Shown: positions 12,457 through 24,966, numbered from the stretch's first letter. The stretch: DNA of 64,000 nt from Chlorokybus atmophyticus (GCA_009103225.1 RHPI01003330.1:626772-690771), one strand, 5' to 3'. The notes: generated from the sequence alone by a model not told the origin. Program-made: numbers and translations.

Positions 12457-13207
12457 CTAAGCCCAATGCCTTCACAATCAGCCTCCTTCTAAACCTCCCT
12501 CCCCCAGCCCAAACTAGCTCACAATGCCACAGATAGAAGCCTGACAGGTGGCTGCGCCCTGCTCCAAGCCCTGCTCCAGAGCACCGAGTTGCACTAAGTA
12601 AATCTAATCAAGCACAGCTTGTTTGTCTCATTCTCAGGTCTGGGCGCTCTTGACGCTGTGCACAACAGATCGGATTGGTGATGCTCAGTGCAGGTCGAGC
12701 AGCGACATCAGCAGGACCACCTCAAAACCTGGTGTTCTGAAACACTCAACTTTCTTCAACGTTAGCCACAGTGGCCAACAGACCAACAACGAGAGTGACA
12801 GCGAGTGACACTGCTGCTCAGGACAGTGAGCAACGCCAAAACCGCCACCACGTCTCCAGGTTCCCAACCTGAGCAAAAGCGGAGCGAACAGAATTCAAGT
12901 CACTAGCGACCAAACGGCAGTGCTGTACGCAGAAGTTGCACCTGACCATTGCCAGCTATGAATTCTAGCATAGAGCATAGAGCGCTGCAAGAATGCAAGT
13001 GACCCTGGTGCGAAACGCTGGGTCCTTAATTGAACGGCAATAACGGTGCTCACTTGATCGGACGGCAGTCATGCGTTGTGGCTGCGCCTGTAGTGCGGGC
13101 ATTGCCGCTGGGCAAGGTGTAGGCGTAGGTGACGGTGTTGAAGGCGGTGACGGTGGGTCCACAGAGAAAGGGGAAAGGCAGGTGTGTCAAACTTGTCGTG
13201 TGCTGTG
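12457..13207. promoter_or_regulatory. Divergent promoter region of the CFAP97-like and HIBCH genes
   Basis: About 750 bp separate two genes that start at its ends. No coding signal or defined box was recognised. Confidence 0.4.
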
Positions 13208-15881
13208 ATGCGCAGTGCGCTGCTGCAGCGGCTGGCTGCTGTCCCAGCGAGCCGCATAGCTGGGCATCGACTCCTGTCTCCCGGCGGCGTTGCGGCACCG
13301 GCGGCGGCAATCCCTGCTGCTGTGCGCGCGTACGGCCGCCTGGATGACATGCGTGCTGAGATGGGACCCATGGTGCCTGACCCTGATGCAGAGGTAGCAA
13401 CTGCCGAGCAATTGAAGTATGCTTTCGCCGGTGTTAGCTGTCAGCGATTTCTATTATAGGGTGCGCTTGTATGCGAGCTTGTTCTCAAGTGTATTGTTAA
13501 TGCTGTTGTCAAACTGACGTTCATAGGAATTGAGCAGGTATTGTATGAGGACCATGTCGGGGCCCGGGCGGCAATACTGAACAGGCCGAAAGCGCTCAAT
13601 GCGTTGTCGTTCAGTCAGGTGCTTGACTGCATAACACTTGAGCATGTTTAAATGCTGGTTTGGTCACTCTATGCAAAGCCTTCTGCACTAGTCTGGCTGT
13701 AGAAGTCGCGGACACGCTTGTGTGCATTGTATGTTGCAGTTGAAAGAGCTGAGTCGGTTATATGAAGTGTGGGAGCACAGCCCAAACGTCAAAGTCATCA
13801 TCATCAAGGTACAGCTTAGCACGCTCGGCAGCTTTCCTCCAAACAGCAATGACATTCAATGAGATGGCATGGGGCTGGCACAGCAGCCAGCTCACCGCCG
13901 TCTCGCTTGCATGCATGATGATAGGGTGCCGGCGACAGAGCATTTTGTTCGGGGGGTGATGTCCGTGCAGTGGTTTTAAAGGCTAAGGAAGGTATGGCGT
14001 TGTTCAGGTTGGACAATCAATCCTGCATGCGTGCATTTTAGCATGGGTGCGTGCCTGTGCGCGTGCACTCATTGGCACGTATGTCTCACTGCACAGGTGA
14101 CATCAGAGGCGCAGCCGACTTCTTTCGCACTGAGTACAAGTTCAACTACCAGCTTGCAACTCTCCGTACGCCGCATGTATGCAAGCATGTTGTATGCATA
14201 ACTGAATTGTTGATGCATGTAGTGTACTGGGATATGTTCCAGATGCATGGTGTGATCACCGCGTGCACTCACAAGAGGGTAAAAGCTGCGTGTGCCCTGT
14301 CACATGGCAGGTAGCTTTCCTCAATGGCATCACGATGGGTGGTGGTGCAGGTGTGTCCATCCACGGGCCGTTTAGGGTGGCCACAGAAAAGACGGTACGG
14401 GGCGGATGATGTGGTGTCCTTTGCAATAAGCCACTCATGCATTTGCATCGGAGCATACTGCTGCCGTACTTGTCTGCCTCTCAGTTTTACTCTGCCCGGC
14501 TTAGATGTTTGCGATGCCAGAGACGGGCATTGGCCTGTTCCCAGATGTTGGAGTCTGCCATTTCCTGAGCCAACTTGGAGCGCTCGGTATGCCTCATCAC
14601 AATTGATGAAACTGATTGAGTCATGTCTCCATCAGTTGCATTGGTTCATGCCACTTCTGCTGTGTTGGTGTGCTGATAAATTTTGCATTTGGCAGGTATG
14701 TGGCTTGCGCTGACAGGGACCAGACTAACCGGGCCTGAAGTGTATGCAACAGGCATAGCCACGCACATGGTTCCCTCACATGTGAGTTCCTTGCAAGTCA
14801 CGTGCTTGCTTGTAACAAGGTCATTCGTGCCTTCATTGAGAGTGCACCCATGCATGAGGTCATGCGTGCAGGCGTGCACACTGCTGTGTCAAGGACAGCT
14901 TCCAACCCGGTCTGGTATGCAACAACCTACCTGTTGTGTTGCAGCGGCTTGCCACTTTGGAAGAGAGACTCGGAAGCCTAGTGCAGAGCAGCAACGAGTC
15001 AGTGCAGGATGCGATAGATGAAGAGTTGGCCGACCCCATGCCCGTGCCGCCAGAGAGCCTCTTGCACAAAGCAGAGGAACTGGAGGAGCTGTTTGCAAAG
15101 CAATCTGTTGAAGAGATTGTCAGCGCAGTGGTACAGATTTAGTAGTCACTTGTTGCTGACACAACGATCAGTGCGTGGGGTTCTTTACAAGCACACAACG
15201 CTTATTTGTGATGTGGTTATACAGGAAGCCAAAGCGAACGAGCCTGATGGAGAGTGGTGCAAGGCTATCTATGAGCGCTTGCAGAAAGTGTCGCCGCTGA
15301 GTTTGAAGCTAACATTCAGACATGTAGGACACATAGCACGCTGCTTGTGAATGTGCAAGGACCTGACCATGTGGTGCTGTGCAGATGATGCAGCAGGTTG
15401 GTGGTACTCTAGAGGACTGTTTGCTAGATGATCTCAGGATTGCCACACGGTGTGTGGAGGACTCCGACTTTCAAGAGGTATGACGCGACACTGACTCACT
15501 GTTGTTGTAGTTGTTGTGGACATCATCTGGCTGTTGCATGCATGCGCATACCGAATTGCAAACCCCTACACGAGTAACTGGCTTGGTTGCTTAGGGCATA
15601 CGCGCGCTGCTGATTGACAAAGACAACAATCCTCAGGTACAAGCAAGTCCGCTGTTTGCATCTGAGCCATCTTCTGCATCTCAAACCAACTGCGTTCATG
15701 TTTGTTCTCTCAGTGGAAGTACAAGACCCTGCGCGAGGTCCCCGAGGAAATCGTGGAAAGGTTTTTCCGGCCCTTGTCCAGAGAAGAGGGCGGAGACCTT
15801 GAGCTTCCGGTTGAGGGAGGAAGTAGACAAGAGGCGCAAAGAAGTGTTAGCTCAAACCCCAGGCATGGCTCACGCTTGTAA
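13208..15881 (+). CDS. HIBCH: 3-hydroxyisobutyryl-CoA hydrolase, probably mitochondrial
   Basis: The enzyme hydrolyses 3-hydroxyisobutyryl-CoA in valine breakdown and belongs to the crotonase fold. Thirteen exons join in phase: 13208-13393, 13538-13618, 13740-13808, 13925-13991, 14097-14176, 14311-14394, 14505-14586, 14696-14781, 14945-15130, 15225-15323, 15385-15477, 15595-15636, 15714-15881. They give 440 residues. The first 45 or so residues ([19 protein letters not shown]) are Arg/Ala/Ser-rich without acids, typical of a mitochondrial presequence. Family blocks follow: [77 protein letters not shown] (the PE pair at about 194-195 carries the catalytic Glu), [36 protein letters not shown]. 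The two oxyanion Gly-rich loops are present, so activity is expected. Plants also have HIBCH paralogues of other function, so substrate choice is inferred. Confidence 0.94.
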
Positions 15882-15905
15882 TTGATGGACGTGTGTCTTC
15901 GTATT

Positions 15906-16090
15906 GTAGACGGTAGAGCTGGCATTCCTTATGCCCTCATCAGTCTGCATTCGCGGCGCAGGTCAACCTGACGGTAGCTGGGTGTGTTGAACAATAATCC
16001 TTGTTCCTCATTGCAACTTACAGGTGATGCGCACACAGTTTCGCAGTAATGCCGCGCCACAAGCTGCTTGCAAGGGGGCGCGGTTGCCAT
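15906..16090. repeat. Diverged duplicated segment, copy 1 (partner near 19164-19350)
   Basis: The segment starting GTAGACGGTAGAGCTGGCAT and running through ATGCCCTCATCAGT matches 19164-19350 in order, with point changes and small indels. The partner can be read as VVDGRVGTPHALISRS. This copy lies just after the HIBCH stop codon. The source gene is not recognised. Confidence 0.55.
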
Positions 16091-16792
16091 CATATCCCAC
16101 TAGCAGGTGCATGATGTCATGTGGGCATAAGCTTGCTGCAGGGCATACAGGCCTTTCACGGTGCAACTGTATGCATGTGATTGTCACGGCTGACCTGCAT
16201 GCATCTCGTGCACATGATTGACTTCTTGCATAAGTGCACATGTGGTTATTAAAGTATGTTAGCGTCGTGAGTTGCACACTGTGGGGCACACACCTATCAG
16301 TAACCTTCAGGCTACAAGCAAAGACCTATACAGAAGTGCATGCCATGCGCTGCAAGTAACAAGGGCAGGTGCAACCAGCTGCAGTGTTCGTGTGCACCAA
16401 GTGCATGAAGGAAAGCAACACTTGAAAACTCCTGCAACGTTCTACATGCGCCTCTTGTATTGTGTTTGATAACCCCGACGTGAGCGTAGGAAAACAGCAA
16501 GTAGTAGGCATCTATGTTGAAGTTGACAATAGAACAAGGCTGTGGGCTAGTGGTGAGGCACCCCACACAGCAAATAAGGAAGCGCAGTTTATGTAGAAGG
16601 CATAAAGTAGAGGTTGAGGATTACTTGTCCGGAGTTCAATTTTGAAATAGCTGGCTATGCACTTCACATAAGCATGTCTAGCCTACTGCAAGGGAGGTTG
16701 TGCAGCGCCATGTGCTGTCCAGCTTCCTGCAAGCAAGCACATGCATTCATTCAGCAAGCACAGTTGTCTTGGGATTTCCATGCTGTTATACA

Positions 16793-16939
16793 GGTCTAGA
16801 GTAGGGTAGTGTGGTAGGTAAACAGGCAGTAAGTATAGCCCGGTGGTGGTGTATGTGACTGTGTTTGCATGCTGGTTGGTATGCTATGCTGTTTGACGTC
16901 ATGCATGTCGCCAATTGTCTCGCGCATATCCTGTACACA
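16793..16939. repeat. Dispersed repeat of about 147 bp, copy 1 (partner 31258-31405)
   Basis: The two copies share long identical blocks, such as GGTGGTGTATGTGACTGTG and CATGCATGTCGCCAATTGTC, with a few single-base changes and one inserted base. Same orientation. No coding capacity; this looks like a non-autonomous element or an old segmental copy. Confidence 0.8.
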
Positions 16940-17233
16940 TCGGCTTGAAATATAGCAGGTCATGTCAGCGAAACCAAAACTATGCCTACTATGTGAAATG
17001 CATCCGTCGATGCACGTGCACGCTATTGTTGTAAAGTGCAACAAGCAACAGCCCACGCTGACGCCTGTATTTGACTTACATAGTCAAGATATTAAAAAGC
17101 GATAGTGACACCTTCACACACACACATTTGCGCGCCGCCAATCCGCGCTATTCAGAAGGGATGAACAGGCATTCACCTGCAAGACAACCATGGTTCGTTT
17201 AAACAACGTGCATTGAACAAGCAGCGCATTCAC

Positions 17234-17540
17234 CTTTCCGTTCGGAGGCAGGGGGAGCAAGGGGAGGGGGAGGTCCCACGTCCACGTGGACCAACCGGGC
17301 TACTGAGAGCCCCGCATCACGGAGCCCTCGCTCAACGTTTGTTGAAGCAAATAAGACAAATGCGCAACCTGCTGCTATTGAAATGAGGTTCTCCAACCGC
17401 CAAGAACGAGGAGGAGGGGAAGGCGGAGGCGGAGGCTGGTGCGGGAGTCGCGTGGCGTCTGCCACGACCGGAACTACTACTGCTGCCTGCCGGGCTTCCT
17501 GTGCTCCACTGATTGCCGGGTCTTCTACCAAGCTTGCCAT
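17234..17540 (-). CDS. Unrecognised gene, first exon only: Pro-rich protein with one membrane segment
   Basis: I do not recognise this gene. The exon begins at an ATG (MASLVEDPAISG) and ends at a good donor (CGGAAAG|GTGAAT) after 102 codons. It encodes a Pro-rich stretch (HQPPPPPSPPPRSW), a likely membrane helix (ISIAAGCAFVLFAS), and a short soluble part that ends in a second Pro-rich stretch. Its GC-rich coding-like composition differs from the surrounding DNA. Downstream exons on the minus strand below 17230 could not be placed. It sits next to the relic of the reticulon 5' region in the opposite orientation. Confidence 0.35.
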
Positions 17541-17804
17541 CTGAGGACGACCAGGGCGGAGGCGTGTGCAGAGGATTTGCTCTCTAAGAGTACACAAGCT
17601 CAAGCATGCAGCTGCAGCTGCAGTTGCATGCCTGCTAGCTTCGGCCGCCACTACCGCCTATCCAGCGCCACCCGGCGCGCTGACCCTCTGCCCTACCCCG
17701 CCCCGCCGCCGCCGAACCTCCTGCAGGCAAGCAGCGCCCCAGCTTCCCAGCGTGCTCTCGCCCTTGCGCAAGTCAAGCTAGATTCGGCTTGCACGCACAG
17801 TCGC

Positions 17805-18155
17805 CAGCTGGCAGGCTTTCCTCTCACTTGTGCTGTAGGCTACTGACAGGCCCTTCACTCTGGAGGTGGGCCGGTGACGGCGCCATGCTTCTGCGGCTAG
17901 CTGCAGCAACTGGATCGTGGGAGCTGCTGTGCAAAACGAAGTCAGAAATAACTAGAAGGGCTGCTCGACCTAGCTTGCTTTCACCAGTGTGACACAAGCC
18001 TGACTGCAAGCTTGACTGCAAGCTGCTGCTGAGCACTCTTTGGCCTGCCTACAAGCTTGTTTGCAAGCCGATTCCCGTATTTGCCTCCTTGGGTGCTTTG
18101 CACGCAATGGACAGTGCGCCAGGCGGAGCGTAGCGGCGGCGCTTTGAGCGCATTG
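17805..18155 (+). pseudogene. Relic of the reticulon promoter and first codons
   Basis: This plus-strand stretch matches, in order, the reticulon upstream region and start: GCCAGCTGGCAGGCT, CTCTCACTTGTG, CTGCTGAGCACTCTTTG, TGCTTTGCACGC, then ATGGACAGTGCG. The copied frame starts MDSAPGGA and hits a TAG at codon 9 (the intact gene has a CAG Gln codon there). Homology fades around 18155, so only the promoter and about 15 codons were copied. Confidence 0.75.
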
Positions 18156-20310
18156 CGATGCATGTTTTCAGCCTGTCGTTACATGCTTGTAGGTGGGCAT
18201 GTTGTAGCTGGAAAGCTTCACAATCGCTTGTGCTCGCAGTGGTAGTGCAAGACATTGGGCGAGTTCCCCGACAAACCAAATTGTGGACCTGTTTTTCCCT
18301 TGGCATCACCTTCTGGTCCCCTCATACAAACCAACACCTTTCTCAAGCATGCAACAAGCGAGTACTCCAACGGCCCAGACGGTAAGGCTGTCATACACAA
18401 CTGTCAAGCAATTGCACTCAGCAACCGTAAATATACACTCGCCTACAAGTTGATAAGCACAGCGCAAGCTGTGCCTGCTGCTTGTGCTGGTGTGGCGTTT
18501 GGGCATTGTGTATGGCACGCGTGTAGGCCAATTAGCGTGCTCTTACTCCTGGCCCTCAATGGGTCTCGGGCCGCATATGCATTGTTGGTTGCATTCATGC
18601 ACAGGTACTTTGCAGCATAGGCACTCTGGTGCAGCACACAGCTATCAGCACTTACCATATGTATGCGGTGCATAAGTTGGGCAGTTCAGGTGGCAGCACT
18701 GCTGATAGTGCGCACAAAAGAGTGCAGAAGAAAGCACTGCTGTGTGTGCTGGCGATGATGAACAGGGCGCTTGCTGGGCTACTCTCGCGCTGGAAGTGAC
18801 ACTTCTGGTGTGGCGGAGGTGTTGGCAAGATTTCGCGACCGCTTGGTACGTTTTGCTAACATACAACGCACAAGGAAGCAAGGTATGCGTGCAGTTCTGT
18901 CAAGCTAAACATGCATGCTTGTTTTGCTGCTCAACTGGTGCTTGTCGTTTCAAGGACTATCCATTGCACCGCTGCAACAACAACCCTTCTCATATTATAC
19001 TTGCAACATGTGCTTCGGTTAGACTCGATCTGCCAGATAGGTAGGTCTCCATGGCAGGTACTGTTTGCCATGCATCGACACTTGCACTTGTCGAGGGACG
19101 ACGTCGACCAGCAGCGCAAGGAAATACTGAATGGACTGATGGATGGACATGTGCGTGTTCGTGTTGTGGATGGTAGAGTTGGCACTCCTCATGCCCTCAT
19201 CAGTCGCTCAACCGCGGGGTAGGTCAATGCGCTAGCAGTTGGGTATGTTGCGGATGAACAACGACCCTTCTTCCTCATGCAAGATAGGTACAGGTAATGT
19301 GCGCGCATATCTGAAGTTGTGCCACACACAGATGCTTGCAGGTGGAGGCAGTTTTCACATTGTGAGCTGGTGCATTGTTTCGAATGTGCATCAGCTGCAG
19401 GGCAGATGCGGCCTATGGGACCTTCCCACAGTGCACATGACTGTATTCGTGCGGACACGTGCATAGGCATACATATATGGCCATCTCGACAGCAGCAAGG
19501 ACAGATAGGTGGGGGCAGGATAGGAGAATCAAGGCAGCTCTTACAACCATACAACGGCAGCCCACAAGACGCGATGCAATCAGTGATGGGCGTGATGTGG
19601 AGAACAGTAGGTAGGCCATCCTACCTGCACGATAGATAGCTCAGGCAGAAGGAGCAGAGGGAAGTGCATATGCATTTATAGTCCGTCTGCGTAGCGGTTT
19701 GCAGCAAGTATGAAGCTCTTAGACGTGCAACATGCAGCAAAAAAATTGCCAGTGTGCCTGTGTGCTTTGCGTGCCCACGTGTGAGCTTGTTTGCATAACC
19801 ACTGCTGATCGGACGTGTTGTGTTCTTCATCCGGCTGTTGTTGACTGCCGGCAATCGCTCTGAGCATGCTTGCAATGACACTGTTTCTGATGTTTAGCAT
19901 ATGTGGGCCATAAGGTGTAATGTGCTGAGAGCACAGGATGCCTGCGCCCAGAGGGGAGGGGGAGGTAATAAGAAAGGCATGCCATGCTGTATGAGTGTGC
20001 TGCTGCATGGACGTGGATCACATGTTACACCATGCACATCAGCACACCAGAGTGCCAGAGTGCGACCATTGTGCTAGTACTGCTTGCTGATCACGCAAAT
20101 ACTTCATTACAACTACCTGCCCTACTGTGCTCTGTCAGGACAAGTCACATCATCAAGGCAAGCCGTGACAGCAGTAAGTGCCAAAACACGATTGCAGCCG
20201 GCATTAGCTCAATTTCAACAGCACAAGCTAGAAAGTGCACGTCACGTCGAAGACACAATGCCACGCCACCGTTGCAAAGGTATAATCATCTGCACGCGTA
20301 TCGCAATGCA
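18156..20310. other. Gene-poor stretch; one duplicated segment near 19164-19350
   Basis: No gene with consistent splicing was found. Around 18700-19230 there are short coding-like blocks (for example SRDDVDQQRKEILNGLMDG, and a basic helix near 18820), which may be scraps of an old gene. Confidence 0.4.
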
Positions 20311-22645
20311 TCATGACACTGTGACAATGGGGTCGTGTGGGCACCCCATCCAGCCATTGAAAGGCGCTTCCCCATTGACATGCGGCGCGTGATGTACCAC
20401 ATGATCGATGCCGGCGTCTACCTGTGGCATGCAATGGCATGGAGTCAGTACTTGGCACTGCATATGCTTGATCGATGCCTCGCCTGTATGCATGCTCAAG
20501 CAGGTGTACGCATAACATAACCGATGCGCATGCACACGCACCTGCTCGGCATGCCTCTCACAATACAGCCGCAAGCAGAGGATGAGCATCAAATTGTTTA
20601 CGGCACGCACATAGTGTCAGCAAGTCAATCATTAAGACCCATGTGAAGACCTAAAGCAGCGATGAGGACGGAATGGGGCTGCCTACCAAACACAACAAGG
20701 CAAAAGTAGCCTGCAGCAAAGTGACTGCTGACTAGAAACTACACTGGCCTCTTATTAAGCAACAGCTTGGTGCCAGTGCCAAGCATGTATCACGCGGTCA
20801 AGCCAGCCGCCGCCGCTAGCTTCCAATGCTGGGATTTCTGCCACTTCCTCCATGCATCCATGGCAACAGTTTTCACTGTGTACGCGTTGCTGTGAGTGAT
20901 AACCAAGGCGTCCTTAGCTGCATGTCTTGACATGTGATCAGCTCATGGGCTGTAGGCAAGGCGTGTCACAACTCACAGCAGCAAACTCACCATACAACTC
21001 AGCTTGCTCACAAGTGAGCGTGCAACAAAAGCTGCAATGAATGCTGCACAGAACACTTGTAGTGAGCACAGGCTGTACTCATAGCCGGCATGCAGAGTTT
21101 GGGCTGCATCAGATGTCTTACTTGCCGAGAACAATACCGTGAGCGAGCAAGACGCGCTCAATTACGCGTCCAACCACAGCCACCTGCGATGGGACGACTG
21201 TAATGTTGTGCATGTTACACAAACATACGCCCGTCTGGTCAAGTCACAACAAGCGGTGTGCACCTGCCTTTGATGTCATGGCTGTGTCTCCCAGAACGAA
21301 CTTGTGCAAGTGCGCCGCGGCATACCCTGCTGCTACCAGGCGGACAGCCAGGCGCTGTGTGCGCTCTCCTCACTCAATAATGGCGCTTCTGACAGAGGTT
21401 GCGCGGCATCCACATGCCTGCAGTGTGTTCTCAGCATTGGTTAGACATTGAAGTGGCCTATGCTTCCAACATGCTGACCTCACAATGCGTTCTGTTATGT
21501 TTGACTGAGTGATCTAATATGCAGATGCTCAAGAAAGCACGGGTAGCGCAACATGTTGCTTGCGCACTTACGCGCAATGGTTCTGGAGGACATGTAGCCC
21601 AAGTGAAGCAACAGACCATACGCTTCGAGGCCAATTGGGCTGCAAAGCATCAACAACACGTGCAGGTCAGTTGACTGTTTGGGAGAGGCAGCTTCTTATC
21701 ACGACCATGGTCTTCACTGCCTACTGTATACCAGCCGTACACTTACTGTGTCCTGCAATGTGGGCGACTTGAAATGTATTGCAAAGCTAATGACGTGGTG
21801 GGAAAATCTCATGGATGTCATGCACTGCAAAAGCAAACCGGAATGCTGATGAACGGAGAATGTGTACCTAACAACATGTTGGGTTGCAAAACAACTGCAT
21901 GCATCTTGCAAGAGCAATATCGTGCCACACCTTGCTGAAAACGAAAGCTCTTGGCAGCACAGCCTAGTGGTAAGGCATCGAGCAGAAGTGCTGATCCTGC
22001 ATGCAACTCAAGGTTTGTCCCAACCGAGATGCGCTGCATGCGTTGTGTTTGCATGGAAACTGTTTACGTACCGCCCAACCCATTAGTGTCCATTTCATGC
22101 GCCAAATGCTAATCCATACGAGCATCCTCTTCAAGCCCTGTGTTGAACAATGTTGAGGAAGTTAGCTTCCATTCTACAGCGTCTGACCTCTAAGAACCTA
22201 CAAGGTGACCTACACCTACAAGCTAACACTGGCGACGACACTAGCACTAGCGTGCATTGCAGTTAAACCTCGCATGACAGGTGCTGCGGTATTGCACAGA
22301 CAGCAGCTGAGTGCACGCTTCCCATCAGCATTTGGTATGCCAGAGATTACTGGCAGTTGGTATCAGATTGCGTTGATAGCCAGTTGCTAATCGCTGACAG
22401 CTTTCAAGGCAGCAGCAAAGCTCACGCACTCCGCGCTGCACACATTGGGTGCTTGGAGCCGCAGGGCTGGCGCCGTCACCCTGCATTGCTGCTTCTGCTG
22501 CGGGTTGCTCCGCTGCGGCATGGCATGCTGGGCGAAGCCCAACATGTCTCGGACGTAGCGGGCGAGGCCGACCTGCTGCTCCACCGCTGCAACAATCGAC
22601 GATACATTACATGGGTACACAAACAGCATGGGTCCAAGAATCACC
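20311..22645 (-). pseudogene. Decayed tandem copy of the reticulon gene
   Basis: Every exon block of the intact reticulon at 25163-27798 has a diverged counterpart here in the same order and strand, with exon edges such as GTATG|GTGAGT kept. Damage is clear. An in-frame TGA lies at 20792-20790 in the GLTAxYMLGTGTKLL exon. A two-base insertion near 21357-21361 shifts the AARLVAAG exon relative to the intact copy. The exon that begins VHDI has lost the hydrophobic part that follows it. The first exon keeps EQQVGLARYVRDM but lacks its 5' part: the start codon and about 48 residues are gone, and LINE-like sequence follows at 22680. It can be called a pseudogene with confidence; partial expression is not excluded. 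Confidence 0.85.
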
Positions 22646-22679
22646 TACATACAACTACTAGGTACAGCAAATCTGCCTG

Positions 22680-23318
22680 CTACACCAAGTCTGATAAAGT
22701 CATGTCCGCCACATCGCCCAACGCCGTATCGCGAGCTGGCCTAGCGTCTCGTGATGGGGCTGCTCGTAAAGCACCCGCCATCAAAGTCAAGATAGCGGAT
22801 GCTTGAGAACGCTGCAGGATGACGGAGACACGCTGGCGAAACTGGGCGACCAACCGCTGAATGAATCTACTCTCCAACTCGCGTGCATCAGCCACACGTC
22901 GAGCGCACAAGGACAACAGCTCGACAGCCGGTGCTCCCAGCCAGCCATGAGTCTCGATGGCCAAAGGGATGTCGTAGTCGTCGTGATCATGGTGCTTGGT
23001 CTTCTTCTCGCGATCAGCTGTTATGACCCCCGCACCCGGACGTGGTCGGCAAGCCGTGACTGTCACGTCCAGCAGCATGCGACTGTCGCTGCCTGGCTCG
23101 CAAGCCATCATGTCCATACGCCTCCCCTGCTGCTCGTGCTCCAACAATGGCAGTACACCCGTCACCTCACATCTCACGACGTAACCCGCCTCTCGTGAGA
23201 TCGCAGCGAAGGTGTCACGAGAAGCGTCATGAGTAGCTATGCAATGCCCGTCTCGCATGCACATCGACAAGTGAGCATCCCTCGCACTCAGCAGCCAGCC
23301 TGACCCCGTCATTGGCAT
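22680..23318 (-). mobile_element. Remnant of a non-LTR (LINE-like) retroelement, C-terminal domain
   Basis: A 212-codon open frame matches the region downstream of reverse transcriptase in plant and algal LINE-type elements: HDASRDTFAAISREAGY, then RRMDMMA, then MLLDVTVT, then K-rich residues, then DIPLAIETHGWLGAPA. The R-x-D ... L-D-V-T ... K order is that of a PD-(D/E)xK nuclease fold, which I infer from pattern only. No reverse transcriptase core, poly-A tail or target-site duplication was found, so this is a 5'- and 3'-truncated fragment. It abuts the broken 5' end of the reticulon pseudogene. Confidence 0.7.
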
Positions 23319-24760
23319 GTGTCATTGGCGTGTGGCACACGCGCAAAGGTAAATGCGCCAGCAGAGGGTGCCACCGTGGCAAAGCTAAGAGGTGACGCCC
23401 TCCAGTGCGATACTGAGCAACAGACAGGCGCAAGTCGTCACGAACAGGGACCGCTCACAATTAAGCCCCTGCATCGATGCTCGCTGCCGACTGCAGGCGG
23501 TGCACGTCGCCGTGGCTGCTGGCTAGGATTTCTATGAAAGACGCTCGTATACTTGCATCCAAGCATGAAGTCAGGTCCTACTGAAGATGTCCGCTCTGTG
23601 CCATCGCCACTGGCATGATGCCACGAATGCTGTCAGCTAAAATGAATCTGTGGTAACAGGGACGCAGCGAGGCAAAGGTCGTGATGGATATGCAAGTCTC
23701 CCACATCATCAATAGCCGCACTCAACCTGTCGTCATCACGCACAACCGCCAAACACCGGCGTACCACACTAGCCATCAATCTCCAGCCTCATAAGAACGC
23801 CGCCGGTGCAACAGCAGCTGCACGCCAAAGTCCCACACCACCCAAAGTCACTAGCAGCATTGCTGCGGAGGTTGGCTGCTGCTGGCAGAGGTGCAAAGCA
23901 GGGTAGGGCGACAACTGCAAAGCGTAGATTTCACAAGCCTCGCGGGCTCTCAACTTGGATTCCTCAATAGCGAGCCCTAACAAGCTGCTACAGCGTTACG
24001 CTGCGCAAGAAGGCCAGCCGAGAGTGGCTGATGTACTACTTGACATTTACCTCGTAGTGTTGTGCTTGTATCAGGTGAAGCCGCAGCCTGTCATGTCTAG
24101 CCACAATTTAAGCCATGTGTACACCGCGAAGGTGACGATGCATGAATGCAAGACATGTCCATCATCAGCATAGCAATTGGATCACTGATGTTCCTCCTTG
24201 TTGGTCAGTCGGGTTGTTGTAGGCCAAGCGCTGCGTTTTGAATGGACAGCAGTCTGTGGAATACAGTGATGCCTTCAATTGTGTATATAAGGGGTATGGT
24301 ACGGTGGCAGCATGCATGTGGACAATGTGTAATTAACATATATTCTGTACGACTGCAGGCGTTGTGCCAATCACACGGTGTACTATTGAGTTGGTTGCAC
24401 GCCCTTACACATTGCCTGCTATGCCCGCAGTTTCCAACAAGGGCGATCTTCATGTCAAGTGTGGTTTGCGCCTAGAGACTTCTGTGCATGCCACCAGCGG
24501 TTCAAGTGCATGATGTAACCAGGTTCAGTTTGTGCAATGGTGTCAAGGGATGCTTGGTGACGCTGCTCGGGGAGGGGATAAAATGTACTTGTGAGGACAC
24601 ATGAACGGCCCTGTGGGCAAGTGTTATGATTGTGAGACTGCCTGGGGGTCATGCATGTTAAGATAGAGTTGACGTAGCAGTAGCCCATAGCCTGGCAGTG
24701 ATAAAGATGGTGTTGATGGTTGCATGCTGTCATTATTGACAATGATGGTGAATCGCATGC
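23319..24760. other. Intergenic, no gene seen; holds copy 2 of a short dispersed repeat
   Basis: The repeat at 24281-24328 matches 4820-4868. Nothing else with support was found. Confidence 0.45.
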
Positions 24761-24966
24761 ATGTCATGTGAATGCATGAGACAGTGAACTGCACATGCAA
24801 CGCCATGTTAGCATGCGTAGCTGCCTACCCAGTACACATGCACCCCCCGCCCCCGCGCGCGCGCGCGCGCGCGGGGGGGGGGGGTGCATGTGTACTGGGT
24901 AGGCAGCTACGCATGCTAACATGGCGTTGCATGTGCAGTTCACTGTCTCATGCATTCACATGACAT
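24761..24966. repeat. Perfect inverted repeat ending at an N, with a CG-repeat centre
   Basis: Arms of about 100 bp are exact reverse complements around a (GC)n core with C and G runs. The right arm stops exactly at the single N at 24967, and the mirror position is the first base of the left arm. The N is followed by 17 G. This is typical of a fold-back artefact or a contig join. Confidence 0.9.

Noticed and set aside
22357-22806. 149-codon plus-strand frame over the pseudogene
   Set aside because: It is antisense to the reticulon pseudogene's first exon and the LINE remnant.
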